Positions 35,101 to 43,525 of a DNA stretch of 64,000 nt are shown piece by piece (position 1 is the stretch's first letter; every line of letters starts with the position of its first letter). The stretch is from Croceibacterium_A sp044506885 (lineage in GTDB: Bacteria > Pseudomonadota > Alphaproteobacteria > Sphingomonadales > Sphingomonadaceae): the NCBI GenBank assembly GCA_044506885.1, contig JBIQKC010000007.1:1-64000 (forward strand), in the 5' to 3' direction. The notes beneath the pieces were generated by a model, which was not told where the DNA came from, did not search any database, and was given only the letters and a program-made list of their open reading frames with translations. The position numbers and the translations under genes are program-made.

Positions 35101-35501
35101 CTGCCCCACCCGATCGGCCGCGTTTCGGCCCGCGCGCCGAAGCCGGCGATGATCGGCCGCGCCTTCTCGATCGCCTGCCGCACGGCGGGCAGCTTCAGGC
35201 TGTTCGCATGATCGGTCCTGGTCCGCCATATCTCGGTAATCCAGATCGCGTCGGGATCCGCGAGATCCTCGGCCACGACATAGGCCAGGTTGCCGGGCAT
35301 GTCGGCAGCGCCTTCCAGCAGGTAGGTCAACAGCTCTTCCCGCCTGCCTGGCATGGCTTTCACTTCGCCCACCAACCCGAACATCTCTTCCATCGAAGCA
35401 GCCTTTCCGGAAACGTCCGTGAAACCCGTCAGCAACATCGCTGTCGCTCCGCAGGCGAACTGACGGCGCGTCGATCCCAACCCGAACGCAATCCCGCTCA
35501 C
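35097..35501 (-). CDS. Putative exported antibiotic-biosynthesis-type monooxygenase
   Basis: A 134-residue protein with an ABM/ferredoxin-like fold: FGLVGEVKAMPGRREELLTY, NLAYVVAEDLADPDAIWITE and FGARAETRPI. In front of it is a twin-arginine signal (LGSTRRQFACGATAMLLTGF), so export is expected. The start is a GTG at 35501 overlapping the upstream stop by four bases. The family includes quinol monooxygenases and heme-degrading enzymes; substrate is unknown. A later ATG in the signal would give a cytoplasmic form, but the overlap favours the longer one. Confidence 0.7.
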   Translation of the reverse strand: MSGIAFGLGSTRRQFACGATAMLLTGFTDVSGKAASMEEMFGLVGEVKAMPGRREELLTYLLEGAADMPGNLAYVVAEDLADPDAIWITEIWRTRTDHANSLKLPAVRQAIEKARPIIAGFGARAETRPIGWGR

Positions 35502-35923
35502 TCCGCGATGACCCGCATGTCGCCGTCGAAGCGCCACGCGCCATCCACGAACCGCATCGCGTAGCGCATCGCTGGCGCGCCCGGTCGCGTGGCCCAGCCG
35601 CCGCACAGCGCGTCGCTCGCGCAGGCGAAGCCGTAAACCCGCACTGCCGCATCGCCTTCGCCGCATTGCGAAGCCGGTGAAAGGCGCGCGAACCGCTCGA
35701 TCAGCGCCTTCTCCTGTGCGGCTGTCAGCGGTTCAGGCTCCAGCCTGGCGCACGTCGCCGGACCGCTTGCTCCGGCGCCGGCGAAGTGCGCGGTCAGCAC
35801 ATGCTCGAACAGCGCCAACACCGGCTGCTCGGGGTCGTGCGCCAGCTTCGGCAACGGGCCGTTGCCGCCTGAAACGCAGGCGGCGAGGGCGAGCATGATC
35901 GAAGGAACCAGCAGCTTTGTCAT
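35498..35923 (-). CDS. Hypothetical lipoprotein between recN and ligA
   Basis: A 141-residue predicted lipoprotein: signal MTKLLVPSIMLALAAC with lipobox LAAC, then a compact domain with six further cysteines, two of them in ASDALCGG. A final strand region (RYAMRFVDGAWRFDGDMRV) looks like the closing sheet of an NTF2- or lipocalin-like fold, which is only an impression. The ATG overlaps the recN stop (ATGA) and its stop overlaps the next gene start. No family is recognised. Confidence 0.7.
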   Translation of the reverse strand: MTKLLVPSIMLALAACVSGGNGPLPKLAHDPEQPVLALFEHVLTAHFAGAGASGPATCARLEPEPLTAAQEKALIERFARLSPASQCGEGDAAVRVYGFACASDALCGGWATRPGAPAMRYAMRFVDGAWRFDGDMRVIAE

Positions 35924-37587
35924 ACGCCCTCCAGCAAGCGGTCGGCCTGCGCGCGCGCTTCGGTGGTGATTTCCGCTCCGCTCAGCATCCGCGCGATTTC
36001 TTCCTGCCGGCCAGCCGCGTCGAGCAACGCCACCGACGTACGCGTCACCGTGCCCTCGCTCGATTTCTCGATCAGATAGTGCGTTCCGCCGCGCGCCGCG
36101 ACCTGGGGGCTGTGAGTCACAGCCAGCAACTGGCCCCCGCCGCCGGCCAGCCGCGCCAGCCGTTCGCCAATCGCGCTCGCCACCGCGCCGCCAACGCCGC
36201 GGTCGATCTCGTCGAAGATCACCGTCGCCGCCCCGCCCTGCTCGGCCAGCGCGACTTTCAGCGCGAGGATGAAGCGCGACAGCTCGCCGCCGCTGGCGAT
36301 CTTGGTGAGCGGGGCGAAGTCGGCGCCGGGATTGGTCGCGATCAGAAACTCCACCGCATCGATGCCCTGCGCGCCCCAGCGCTCCTCGGGCAGTTCGGTC
36401 ACCGCAGTGCGGAAGCGCGCCGCATCGAGCTTGAGCGGCGCCAGTTCCGCCGCCACGGCCTGGTCCAGTCGCGCCCCCGCCGCGATGCGCGCGGCATGGA
36501 GCGCCTCCGCCCGCGCGCGATAATCCTGCCTCGCCTTCGCCGCCGCGCTTTTCAGTTCGTTCACGTGCGCGTCCCCGGCCTCGATCGCATCGAGCCGCGC
36601 CCGCAGCGCGCGCATCGTCGCCGGCAGCTCGTCGGGCTGGCATCCGTGCTTGCGAGCCAGGGCGCGCAGCTCGAACAGCCGGGTTTCGATGCGGTCGAGT
36701 TCGGCCGGGTCGAAAGTCAGCGCTTCGGCCGCCTTCTCCAGCTTCTCTTCGGCCTCGCCAGCTTCGATCGTCGCGCGATCGAGCGCCGCCAGCGCTTCGG
36801 CCAACAGCGCGTATTCGCCGGCGATCCGGTCGAGCCGCCGCGCCGCGCCGCGCAATTGCGCCAGCGCCGAATCCGACCCGTCCCACACCAGCCGCAACGC
36901 TTCGAGGTCGCCCGCCAGCTTCTCGCCCTTCTGCATGTCGGCGCGCGCCAGCGCGAGCCGCTCCTCCTCGCCTTCCTCGGGCGCGATCGCGGTCAGTTCG
37001 GCGAGATGCGCCAGCAAAAGCTCCTGATCGGCTTTGGCTTGGGCGACGCCGGCCCGCGCCGCATCGAGCGTCGCCTCCGCCGCACGCCACCTGGCCCAGG
37101 CGTCTTCCATCCCGGCGAGGTCCGCGACAGCGTAGCGATCGAGCAGCGCCCGATGGCCGCGCGGGTTCGCCAGCCCGCGATCGTCGTGCTGACCGTGCAG
37201 TTCCACCAGCGCCGGTGCGATCTCGCGCAGCAAGGCGACGCCGACCGGCTGATCGTTGACGAAGGCCTTGCTGCCCCCATCGGCCTTGACCCGCCGCTTC
37301 AGGATCAGCGGTTCGCCGGGTTCGAGATCGACTTCTGCTTCGGCGAGCGCGGCGCGGATCGGTTCGGGCAAGGCGGAAAATTCGAACGTCGCGACGACGC
37401 TCGCCTGCTCTTCCCCCGCACGCACCAGCGCGGTTTCCGCGCGGCTGCCGAGCGCCAGCCCCAGCGCATCGAGCAGGATCGACTTGCCCGCGCCCGTCTC
37501 GCCGGTAAGCACCCCGAGGCCCGGCCCGAAGGTGAGGTCGAGCGCCTCAATCAGGACGACGTTGCGGATCGCGAGCGAGGTCAGCAT
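35920..37587 (-). CDS. recN: DNA repair protein RecN
   Basis: An SMC-like ATPase for double-strand-break repair. The 555-residue protein begins MLTSLAIRNVVLIEALDLTF and has Walker A GETGAGKS near residue 32. A long central coiled coil spans about residues 160-370. The signature and Walker B part is FAPLTKIASGGELSRFILAL and TVIFDEIDRGVGG, followed by LLAVTHSPQVAARG. The start ATG at 37587 matches the family. A GGGTC-GACCC palindrome lies directly upstream, and no obvious LexA box is seen. It heads the operon recN-lipoprotein-monooxygenase-ligA-peptide. Confidence 0.96.
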   Translation of the reverse strand: MLTSLAIRNVVLIEALDLTFGPGLGVLTGETGAGKSILLDALGLALGSRAETALVRAGEEQASVVATFEFSALPEPIRAALAEAEVDLEPGEPLILKRRVKADGGSKAFVNDQPVGVALLREIAPALVELHGQHDDRGLANPRGHRALLDRYAVADLAGMEDAWARWRAAEATLDAARAGVAQAKADQELLLAHLAELTAIAPEEGEEERLALARADMQKGEKLAGDLEALRLVWDGSDSALAQLRGAARRLDRIAGEYALLAEALAALDRATIEAGEAEEKLEKAAEALTFDPAELDRIETRLFELRALARKHGCQPDELPATMRALRARLDAIEAGDAHVNELKSAAAKARQDYRARAEALHAARIAAGARLDQAVAAELAPLKLDAARFRTAVTELPEERWGAQGIDAVEFLIATNPGADFAPLTKIASGGELSRFILALKVALAEQGGAATVIFDEIDRGVGGAVASAIGERLARLAGGGGQLLAVTHSPQVAARGGTHYLIEKSSEGTVTRTSVALLDAAGRQEEIARMLSGAEITTEARAQADRLLEGV

Positions 37588-37595
37588 GGCGCTGT

Positions 37596-37613
37596 CATGG
37601 GTCCTGACCCTAG
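37596..37613. repeat. Palindromic repeat at the recN start
   Basis: On the recN strand the site reads CTAGGGTCAGGACCC followed by ATG; the 15 bases are identical to the palindrome at 22674-22688. The core GGGTC-2-GACCC (37599-37610) is a perfect dyad ending 12 bases before the recN ATG. This position suits an operator or an untranslated-leader element. The two copies flank different genes and are not part of a longer duplicated segment. Confidence 0.55.
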
Positions 37614-37756
37614 CCTTACGAGCGCTCGGGGCGCGGCGCAACGCCGCGTCTCTCGTCGACCGCACGCAATCGAAGCCAATCCGTGAGAAGGATTTGTTAA
37701 TGAAGATATGACGATATGGGTGTGGATAACTCAGGGGACAGAGGCGCCGGGGGTCG

Positions 37757-38083
37757 ATGACGGTACTCACAATCCGCAGCCACAGACGATACGCCCTGCG
37801 CCAGCCCGTGCTGCTGGGCAAGCCGGGGCGACGCGCGGCCGAAGGCCTCCTCATCGAACTGTCCGCCGAAGGCTGCCGCATCAGCAACCTTGCCCGCGGC
37901 GAGTTCGTCACCGGCGAAACGGTGACGGTGGAACTCGACGACCTGCGCCTCGATGGCCGCGTGCGCTGGGCGCATGACGGCGTGGCCGGCATCCGCCTCG
38001 AACAGCCGCTGTTTTCCAGCCAGCTCGGCGAAATCGTGTCTCGGGGGCGCGATCAGAGTCCGGCCCCGCGCTACGGAACCTGA
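37757..38083 (+). CDS. PilZ domain protein
   Basis: A 108-residue single-domain PilZ protein. RSHRRYALRQPVLL gives the arginine motif and IELSAEGCRIS corresponds to the (N/D)xSxxG strand, here with Glu at the first position, which may weaken c-di-GMP binding. RVRWAHDGVAGIRLEQPL closes the barrel. It is divergent from recN and convergent with bamD, with 14 bases between the two stops. The upstream gap (37614-37756) is AT-rich around 37690-37730 and contains a single TGTGGATAA (DnaA-box-like) at 37721. Confidence 0.85.
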   Translation: MTVLTIRSHRRYALRQPVLLGKPGRRAAEGLLIELSAEGCRISNLARGEFVTGETVTVELDDLRLDGRVRWAHDGVAGIRLEQPLFSSQLGEIVSRGRDQSPAPRYGT

Positions 38084-38097
38084 CCGGGATCAGGCGG

Positions 38098-38901
38098 TCA
38101 ACTCGCGCTCGTATTCGGCGCGTGCCGTTCCATCAGCGCATGAGCCCGCTGATACCACTTGCTTCCGGGATAGTTGGCGCCGAGCACCGCGGCGTACTTG
38201 CGCGCCTCGACCGGAATTCCCAGCGCCAGGCTGGTCTCGGTAAGCCGATAGAGCGCCTCGGCCGTATGGCTGGTGGTCTGGTAGTCCTCGACCACGTTCT
38301 GGAACCGCATCTGCGAGGCCAGCCACTGGCCGGTGCGCTGATAGAAGCGGCCGATCTCCATTTCCTTGCCCGCGAGGTGGTCGTTGACCAGGTCGATTTT
38401 CAGGCGCGCGTCCGCGGCATAGGGAGTGGTCGGATAGCGCCGCTGTACGTCGTTGAGCGCAGCCAGCGCCTGTTCGGTTATCTGCTGGTCGCGATCGACG
38501 TCGCTGATCTGCTCGTAATAGCTGAGCGCGATCAGGTAATAGGCGTAGGGCGCGTCCTTGTTGCCGGGATGGATGGTCAGGAAGCGCCGCGCGGTCTCTA
38601 TCGCCTTGGTATAATCCTTGCGCGTGTAGTAGCTGAAGGCGCTCATCAGCTGCGCCCGTCGCGCCCACGGCGAATAGGGATGCTGCCGCTCGACCTCGTC
38701 GAACAACGCCGCCGCGATTTGCGTGTCGCCGCGGTCGAGCCGCGCCTTCGCCGCCGCGTAGAGCGATTCCGCGTCGCGCGCGATATATCCCGTTTCGCTC
38801 CGCGATCCCCCGCCGCCCAGCGCCGCGCAACCGGCAGTCAATGGAAGCAGAACCGCCACTGCGGCCAACGAAGCGATCCTGAGAGGAGAACGAGCGGTCA
38901 T
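38098..38901 (-). CDS. bamD: Outer membrane assembly factor BamD
   Basis: An essential lipoprotein of the BAM complex that inserts beta-barrel proteins in the outer membrane. The 267-residue protein has signal and lipobox LLPLTAGCAAL, then TPR-like repeats: SLYAAAKARLDRGDTQIAAA, ALFDEVERQHPYSPWARRAQ, KAIETARRFLTIHPGNKDAP, and MRFQNVVEDYQTTSHTAEAL. HPYSPWARRAQLM is a typical BamD block. The bamD-recN-ligA neighbourhood is a known alphaproteobacterial arrangement, here with a PilZ gene inserted. Confidence 0.95.
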   Translation of the reverse strand: MTARSPLRIASLAAVAVLLPLTAGCAALGGGGSRSETGYIARDAESLYAAAKARLDRGDTQIAAALFDEVERQHPYSPWARRAQLMSAFSYYTRKDYTKAIETARRFLTIHPGNKDAPYAYYLIALSYYEQISDVDRDQQITEQALAALNDVQRRYPTTPYAADARLKIDLVNDHLAGKEMEIGRFYQRTGQWLASQMRFQNVVEDYQTTSHTAEALYRLTETSLALGIPVEARKYAAVLGANYPGSKWYQRAHALMERHAPNTSAS

Positions 38902-38964
38902 GCGCAGCCTATAGCCAGCCCGTGGGTGAACGCCAAGTGAAGTGAGAATGCGCGCGGGGCGCTC

Positions 38965-39975
38965 TCAATATCCCCGGTAAACCGCGAATTCGGCGGCTTC
39001 GGTCATCGCCCTCCGGGCGCGGCCGTCGGGGAATCGCGACAGGGCGTCGCGCGCGCGCTCGGCGAAATGGCGCGCACGCTCGCGCGTCGCCTCGATGGCG
39101 CCATGCCGGCGGATCAGCGACACGGCGTGCGCGAAATCCTCGTCTTCGGTGCGGAACCCGGCGATCGCCTCCTGCCAGAAGACGCGCTCCTCCGCATCGC
39201 CCCGCGCATAGGCGAGAATCGCCGGCAAGGTCATCTTGCCTTCGCGGAAATCGTCGCCGCGGTCCTTGCCCATGTCCTCGGTGCCGCCGTCATAGTCGAT
39301 GGCATCGTCGACCAGCTGGAAAGCGATGCCGAGATTGCGCCCGTAGTCGTCGAGCGCCTGCTCTTCCGCATCGGTGCATTCGGCGACCACCGCGGCGATA
39401 CGGCTGGCGGCGGCGAACAACGCCGCGGTCTTCGCGCCGATGATTTGCAGATAGCGTTCCTCGCTGGTTTCGATCCGGCGCTGCGCCGTCAGCTGGTCGA
39501 CCTCGCCCTGGGCGATGATGGCGCTGGCCGAACTGAGGATTTTCAGCACCCGGAGGCTTCCATCCTCTACCATCAGCTCGAACGCCCGGCTGAACAGGAA
39601 ATCGCCGACCAGGACCGTGGCCGGATTACCGAAGACGATATTGGCCGCATCCTTGCCCCGGCGGGTCTCCGAACCGTCGACCACGTCGTCGTGCAGCAGG
39701 GTCGCGGTGTGGATGAATTCGACCGCCGCGGCGAGCCGGTGATGGCGCGCGCCCTGATAGCCCACGAGTTCGGCGCCGGCGAGCGTCAGCATCGGCCGCA
39801 TGCGCTTGCCGCCCCCGGCGATCAGATGGCCGGCGAGCGCGGGAATGAGCGGGATTTCGCTCTGCATCCGGTCGAGAATGATCGCGTTAACCGCGTTCAT
39901 CGCGTTGGCCGTCAGCGACAGGATAGGAGTGAGCGTCGGCTCCTTTACCGGCAATGGGACGACCTCGGCGCTCAT
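38965..39975 (-). CDS. Polyprenyl diphosphate synthase (octaprenyl/decaprenyl type)
   Basis: Makes the long isoprenoid side chain of ubiquinone. The 336-residue protein has GGGKRMRPMLTLAGAELVGY, the first Asp-rich motif LLHDDVVDGSETRRG, GDFLFSRAFELM, and the second motif FQLVDDAIDYDGG. The start ATG at 39975 leaves a usual N-terminus. Sphingomonads use Q-10, so a decaprenyl product is likely but chain length cannot be read. It is divergent from the chorismate mutase with 66 bases between the starts. Confidence 0.92.
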   Translation of the reverse strand: MSAEVVPLPVKEPTLTPILSLTANAMNAVNAIILDRMQSEIPLIPALAGHLIAGGGKRMRPMLTLAGAELVGYQGARHHRLAAAVEFIHTATLLHDDVVDGSETRRGKDAANIVFGNPATVLVGDFLFSRAFELMVEDGSLRVLKILSSASAIIAQGEVDQLTAQRRIETSEERYLQIIGAKTAALFAAASRIAAVVAECTDAEEQALDDYGRNLGIAFQLVDDAIDYDGGTEDMGKDRGDDFREGKMTLPAILAYARGDAEERVFWQEAIAGFRTEDEDFAHAVSLIRRHGAIEATRERARHFAERARDALSRFPDGRARRAMTEAAEFAVYRGY

Positions 39976-40041
39976 GGGGCCGCAGATGGCCGGTCGAAGC
40001 CGTATTGGCAAGCGTGGAATCCCTGCTAGCGTCCGCCGGCA

Positions 40042-40347
40042 ATGGCCAGCAGACTTCCCGCGCAGCTTTCCGATGAGACGCTCTCGTCGTTCCGCAAGAG
40101 CATCGACAATATCGACGCAGCCCTGATCCACATGCTCGCCGAACGCTTCCGCATCACCCAGGCGGTCGGCGAATACAAGGCGCGCACGGGCCTGCCGGCC
40201 AGCGACCCGGCGCGAGAAGCGCGGCAGATCGAACGTTTGCGCACGCTCGCCATCGAAGCCGAGCTGGATCCCGAGTTCAGCGAGAAGTTCATTCGCTTCG
40301 TCATCGACGAAGTGATCCGGCACCACCGCCAGGCGGCCGCGAAGTAG
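40042..40347 (+). CDS. Chorismate mutase (AroQ type)
   Basis: A 101-residue all-helical AroQ mutase converting chorismate to prephenate for Phe/Tyr synthesis. It shows FRKSIDNIDAALIHMLAERF, ITQAVGEYKARTGLPASDPA, the ARQIERLR helix and FIRFVIDEVIRHHR. Arg and Lys residues for the substrate (first helix R, AVGEYKAR) are present. It is a single domain without a fused dehydratase, as in many alphaproteobacteria. Confidence 0.92.
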   Translation: MASRLPAQLSDETLSSFRKSIDNIDAALIHMLAERFRITQAVGEYKARTGLPASDPAREARQIERLRTLAIEAELDPEFSEKFIRFVIDEVIRHHRQAAAK

Positions 40348-40370
40348 GCTGCCCGGCGGCGAAGGTCGCG

Positions 40371-40868
40371 TTATCCGAGCGGATTGGTATCCTGACAGCT
40401 CTCGTAGACCTGCCCGATCGCCTCGCGCGCGCCGCTCACCTCGAACGTCGCCTCGACCCAGCGGGCGCGCTCCGGATTGAGGCGGATGCGGAACGTGGTC
40501 GCGTCGGCCATGCCGGGCAATAGCCTGGCGAGCTGGTTCTCGGTGCTCTGGTTCACGGCCGATGCGCTCTGTTCGTAGAAGCGCCAGCGATCGTCGATCG
40601 GCGCGCGGTCATCGAAACGCAATTCCACCGGGCGCATCTGGAAGCGCGTGTTGTTCGGCGGAACGAGTGGCGTGGGCGTGACCACGATGGCATAGACTTG
40701 GCCCCTTCCGGGCTTGTCGCATTTGACGAGAAGCTGCGCCCCGTCGCTCGCCTGGACGCCCACGCCGCTCGATCCGTCCTCGGCCGAGAAGGCTCCCCAG
40801 TTCGAAGTCTGCGCCTGCGCCGCCGCGGAAACGGTGACCAGCGCGGCTGCAACCAGCAGATACCGCAT
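40371..40868 (-). CDS. Hypothetical periplasmic protein
   Basis: A 165-residue exported protein with signal MRYLLVAAALVTVSAAAQAQ. The mature part includes ASDGAQLLVKCDKPGRGQVY and ends with VYESCQDTNPLG; two cysteines, near residues 50 and 159, could pair. It looks like the small beta-rich proteins seen in sphingomonads, but I recognise no family. GGGAGAG precedes the ATG at 40868. It follows the histidine kinase on the same strand at 77 bases and converges on chorismate mutase. Confidence 0.7.
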   Translation of the reverse strand: MRYLLVAAALVTVSAAAQAQTSNWGAFSAEDGSSGVGVQASDGAQLLVKCDKPGRGQVYAIVVTPTPLVPPNNTRFQMRPVELRFDDRAPIDDRWRFYEQSASAVNQSTENQLARLLPGMADATTFRIRLNPERARWVEATFEVSGAREAIGQVYESCQDTNPLG

Positions 40869-40945
40869 TTTTCTCTCCCTCATTGCTCTTGCAAGCACTT
40901 GCGGCGACCGTATCCAAACGGGTGCGAGGGCGCAACTTCGGCGGC

Positions 40946-42415
40946 TTATCCCGCGCGCGGCAAATGCAGCGTGACCAGCACGCCGCCCAGATCCTCGCTT
41001 TCTCCCAGTTCGACCGTTCCCCCGTATATCCCGACCACATCGCGCACGATGGCGAGGCCCAGCCCCGTTCCCGGCTTGCCCGTGTCCAGCCGCGCGCCGC
41101 GCGCGAACAGCTTGTGGCGATCGGCTTCGGAAATGCCCGGCCCGTCGTCCTCGATCCACACCGCGCACTTCTTTGCCGCCGGATCGGGATCGACGGTGAC
41201 GAACACGCTGCCCCCGCCGTACTTGGCCGCGTTTTCGATCAGGTTTCCGAGGACTTCGTCGAAATCCTGACGTTCAATCGCCACGCGCGCCGCAGGCAAG
41301 CCAGCGGTATCGAAGCGGACGAGCGGATAGAGCCGACTCACCGCGCGGATCACGCCTTCAACCGTTTGCATGACGTCGGTCCGCGCGTGGCCCGCCGCGC
41401 GCCTGCCGACCGCCCTAGCGCGAGCCAGGTGATGATCGACCTGGCGGCGCATGACGGCAGATTCACGCAGGACAGTGGCGTCGAGATCGGGCGAATGCGC
41501 GCTCGCCGCGTTGGTCAGCACCGTCAGCGGAGTCTTGAGCGCGTGCGCCAGGTTGCCGGCATGGGTGCGCGCCTCTTCCGCCTGCTTTTCCGAGTGGGCG
41601 AGGAGCGCGTTGAGTTCGTCCACCATCGGCTGCACCTCCAGCGGCAGCGGATCGGTGACACGATTTGCGCCCGCCGTGCGTATGCGCGCGATGGCCTTGC
41701 GCACGCGACGCAGCGGACTGAGGCCGTACCAGGTCTGGAGCATGACCATCAGGAACAGGCCGAGGCCCAGGATCGCGAAGCTCCAGATCAGGATGGCCTG
41801 GATGTCGGCGAGCTGCTCGTCCAGCTCGGCGCGCGCGGCGGCGACGATGAACTGCCATTCGGTCTCGCTTCCGGGCAGGCTGATCGTGCGCTCCACCACG
41901 CGCAGCGGCTCGTCGGGAAACTGATCGGAATTGTAGTAGTAGGGCTCGTTCCTGGCCGTCTCGCCGCTGGGCTGGAGCGTGCGATCCCACAACGAGCGCG
42001 AGACCCACGGCTCGTACCCCTCGCCGCCGATCTGGTGGTAAAAGCCGCTATTGACCTCAATGAAGCGCTGATCGCCGAGCGGGCGGTTGAAGTAGACTTC
42101 ACCGCCAGGCCCGATCTCCGACGACGCGATCATGGCGGTGAGGGTGTAGTTCAACTGTTCGTCGAACTGGCGCGTGACGAGCGATGTCAGCGTGCTGTTG
42201 AGCGCGTATCCGCCCACCAGCAGCAGGATGGAAATCCATCCCGCCGCGATGAACATCATCCGCCGCGCCAGGCTCCCGGTATGAGGCGGCGGCCCCTCCT
42301 CGGCCGACGCCGGTTCGCCACCCGACGGCCGCGCGGAGCGCGACGCGTCCGGCGGGCCGGCGTCACTCTCCGCGAGAGGGATCGTCGGGGTCGTCGAGGC
42401 TGTAACCGAGTCCAC
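40946..42415 (-). CDS. Sensor histidine kinase (PhoQ/ChvG-like)
   Basis: A 489-residue membrane kinase. A hydrophilic N-terminal 50 residues precede the first membrane helix (MFIAAGWISILLLVGGYALN); a periplasmic domain of about 110 residues follows; the second helix is AILIWSFAILGLGLFLMVML. The H box is AGNLAHALKTPLTVLTNAA, the HALKTP form typical of PhoQ-like kinases. N box ENAAKYGGG, G1 EDDGPGIS and G2 GTGLGLAIV complete the ATPase domain. The GTG start at 42415 overlaps the response regulator by 53 bases; it is uncertain because the family has a shorter N-terminus. It should phosphorylate the regulator encoded just upstream. Confidence 0.92.
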   Translation of the reverse strand: MDSVTASTTPTIPLAESDAGPPDASRSARPSGGEPASAEEGPPPHTGSLARRMMFIAAGWISILLLVGGYALNSTLTSLVTRQFDEQLNYTLTAMIASSEIGPGGEVYFNRPLGDQRFIEVNSGFYHQIGGEGYEPWVSRSLWDRTLQPSGETARNEPYYYNSDQFPDEPLRVVERTISLPGSETEWQFIVAAARAELDEQLADIQAILIWSFAILGLGLFLMVMLQTWYGLSPLRRVRKAIARIRTAGANRVTDPLPLEVQPMVDELNALLAHSEKQAEEARTHAGNLAHALKTPLTVLTNAASAHSPDLDATVLRESAVMRRQVDHHLARARAVGRRAAGHARTDVMQTVEGVIRAVSRLYPLVRFDTAGLPAARVAIERQDFDEVLGNLIENAAKYGGGSVFVTVDPDPAAKKCAVWIEDDGPGISEADRHKLFARGARLDTGKPGTGLGLAIVRDVVGIYGGTVELGESEDLGGVLVTLHLPRAG

Positions 42416-43043
42416 GGATCGTCGTTATGACATTGGCGCCGAGCTTTTTGCGGATGCGCGTGACGAAGACCTCGATCGTATTCGAATCGCGGTCGAAATC
42501 CTGATCGTAGATGTGCTCGATCAGTTCGGTGCGGCTGACCACCTTGCCCTTGTGGTGCATCAGGTAGCTGAGCAGCTTGTATTCCTGCGCGGTGAGCTTG
42601 ACCGGCTCTCCGGCCAGCGTGACCCGGCCCGAGCGTGTATCGAGGCGGACGTTACCGGCGATCAGTTCCGAGCTGGCGTTGCCCGAGGCGCGGCGGATCA
42701 GCGCGCGCAGGCGGGCGATCAGTTCTTCGGTCTGGAACGGCTTGGCGAGATAGTCGTCCGCTCCGGCGTCCAGCCCGGCGACCTTGTCCGACCAGCTGTC
42801 GCGCGCGGTCAGCACCAGCACCGGGAACATCCGGCCTTCCTTGCGCCACATGCCGAGGACCGTCAGCCCGTCGATCTCCGGCAGACCGAGATCGAGGATT
42901 ACCGCATCGTAATCTTCGGTCGAGCCGAGGAAATGCCCGTCCTCGCCATCGGTCGACAGATCGACCGCATAGCCGGTCTGCTCCAGCGTCGACTTGAGCT
43001 GCTGGCCGAGAGTGGGCTCGTCCTCGACGATCAGGATGCGCAT
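42363..43043 (-). CDS. OmpR/PhoP-family response regulator
   Basis: A 226-residue regulator. The receiver domain begins MRILIVEDEP, with phospho-acceptor Asp in AVILDLGLPEIDG, Thr in VLVLTARDSW and Lys in DYLAKPFQTE. The C-terminal winged helix has LTAQEYKLLSYLMHHKGKVV, DSNTIEVFVTRIRKKLGANV and ITTIRGLGYSL. Its kinase partner is encoded next. The PepSY protein upstream, as in PhoPQ-like sphingomonad clusters, suggests an envelope or metal stress signal. Confidence 0.95.
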   Translation of the reverse strand: MRILIVEDEPTLGQQLKSTLEQTGYAVDLSTDGEDGHFLGSTEDYDAVILDLGLPEIDGLTVLGMWRKEGRMFPVLVLTARDSWSDKVAGLDAGADDYLAKPFQTEELIARLRALIRRASGNASSELIAGNVRLDTRSGRVTLAGEPVKLTAQEYKLLSYLMHHKGKVVSRTELIEHIYDQDFDRDSNTIEVFVTRIRKKLGANVITTIRGLGYSLDDPDDPSRGE

Positions 43044-43124
43044 CCGGGGTCCCCTGCTGTCACGCGGCCCACGATGTGGGGCTTTGCGGCAAACGCGTCA
43101 ACGGTGCGGCCACTCCTGGCCGAA

Positions 43125-43448
43125 CTACTTCGAGATTCGCAGCACGCGCCCGGTGCGCGCGTCCACGTCCACCCAGGTGACCTTGCCTTCCTTGATGAAC
43201 TTGAAGCGATAGGCGCTGGCCCCGGAATCGTATTCGAAACCGAGGTAGTCGTTGCCGCGCATCTGCGGGACGATTCGGCGCTCGATTTCGCGCGGGGCCA
43301 TCTCGCGCCCGGCGCGCAATTGCTGGCGAGCGGTCGCCTGATCGCCACGAGCGGCTTTCTCCCGGTCGTCACGCTGCGCGGCGGCCGGCGTGGCGAACCC
43401 TCCGGCAACCAGCGCGGCGGCGACAAGCGAGGCGAGGAGCGTACGCAT
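43125..43448 (-). CDS. Periplasmic PepSY-domain protein
   Basis: A 107-residue secreted protein: signal MRTLLASLVAAALVAGGFAT with cleavage near AAAQ, a charged linker, then a PepSY domain (APREIERRIVPQMRGNDYLG through VTWVDVDARTGRVLRISK). PepSY domains often modulate proteases or two-component sensors. It precedes the response regulator by 81 bases on the same strand and probably belongs to the same regulatory unit. Confidence 0.85.
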   Translation of the reverse strand: MRTLLASLVAAALVAGGFATPAAAQRDDREKAARGDQATARQQLRAGREMAPREIERRIVPQMRGNDYLGFEYDSGASAYRFKFIKEGKVTWVDVDARTGRVLRISK

Positions 43449-43525
43449 TTCGCCTGCCTGCCTAGATGCAAGCCATTGAACAAGGTGTGAATGCTGGCGC
43501 CCGGCACTATTCAGCCGAGGTGTGG

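Noticed and set aside
37721..37729. TGTGGATAA, a perfect DnaA-box complement, in an AT-rich stretch
   Set aside because: It is a single box, with no cluster or dnaA/parA/gid context; another match at 33542-33550 is within ligA coding sequence. Not an origin.
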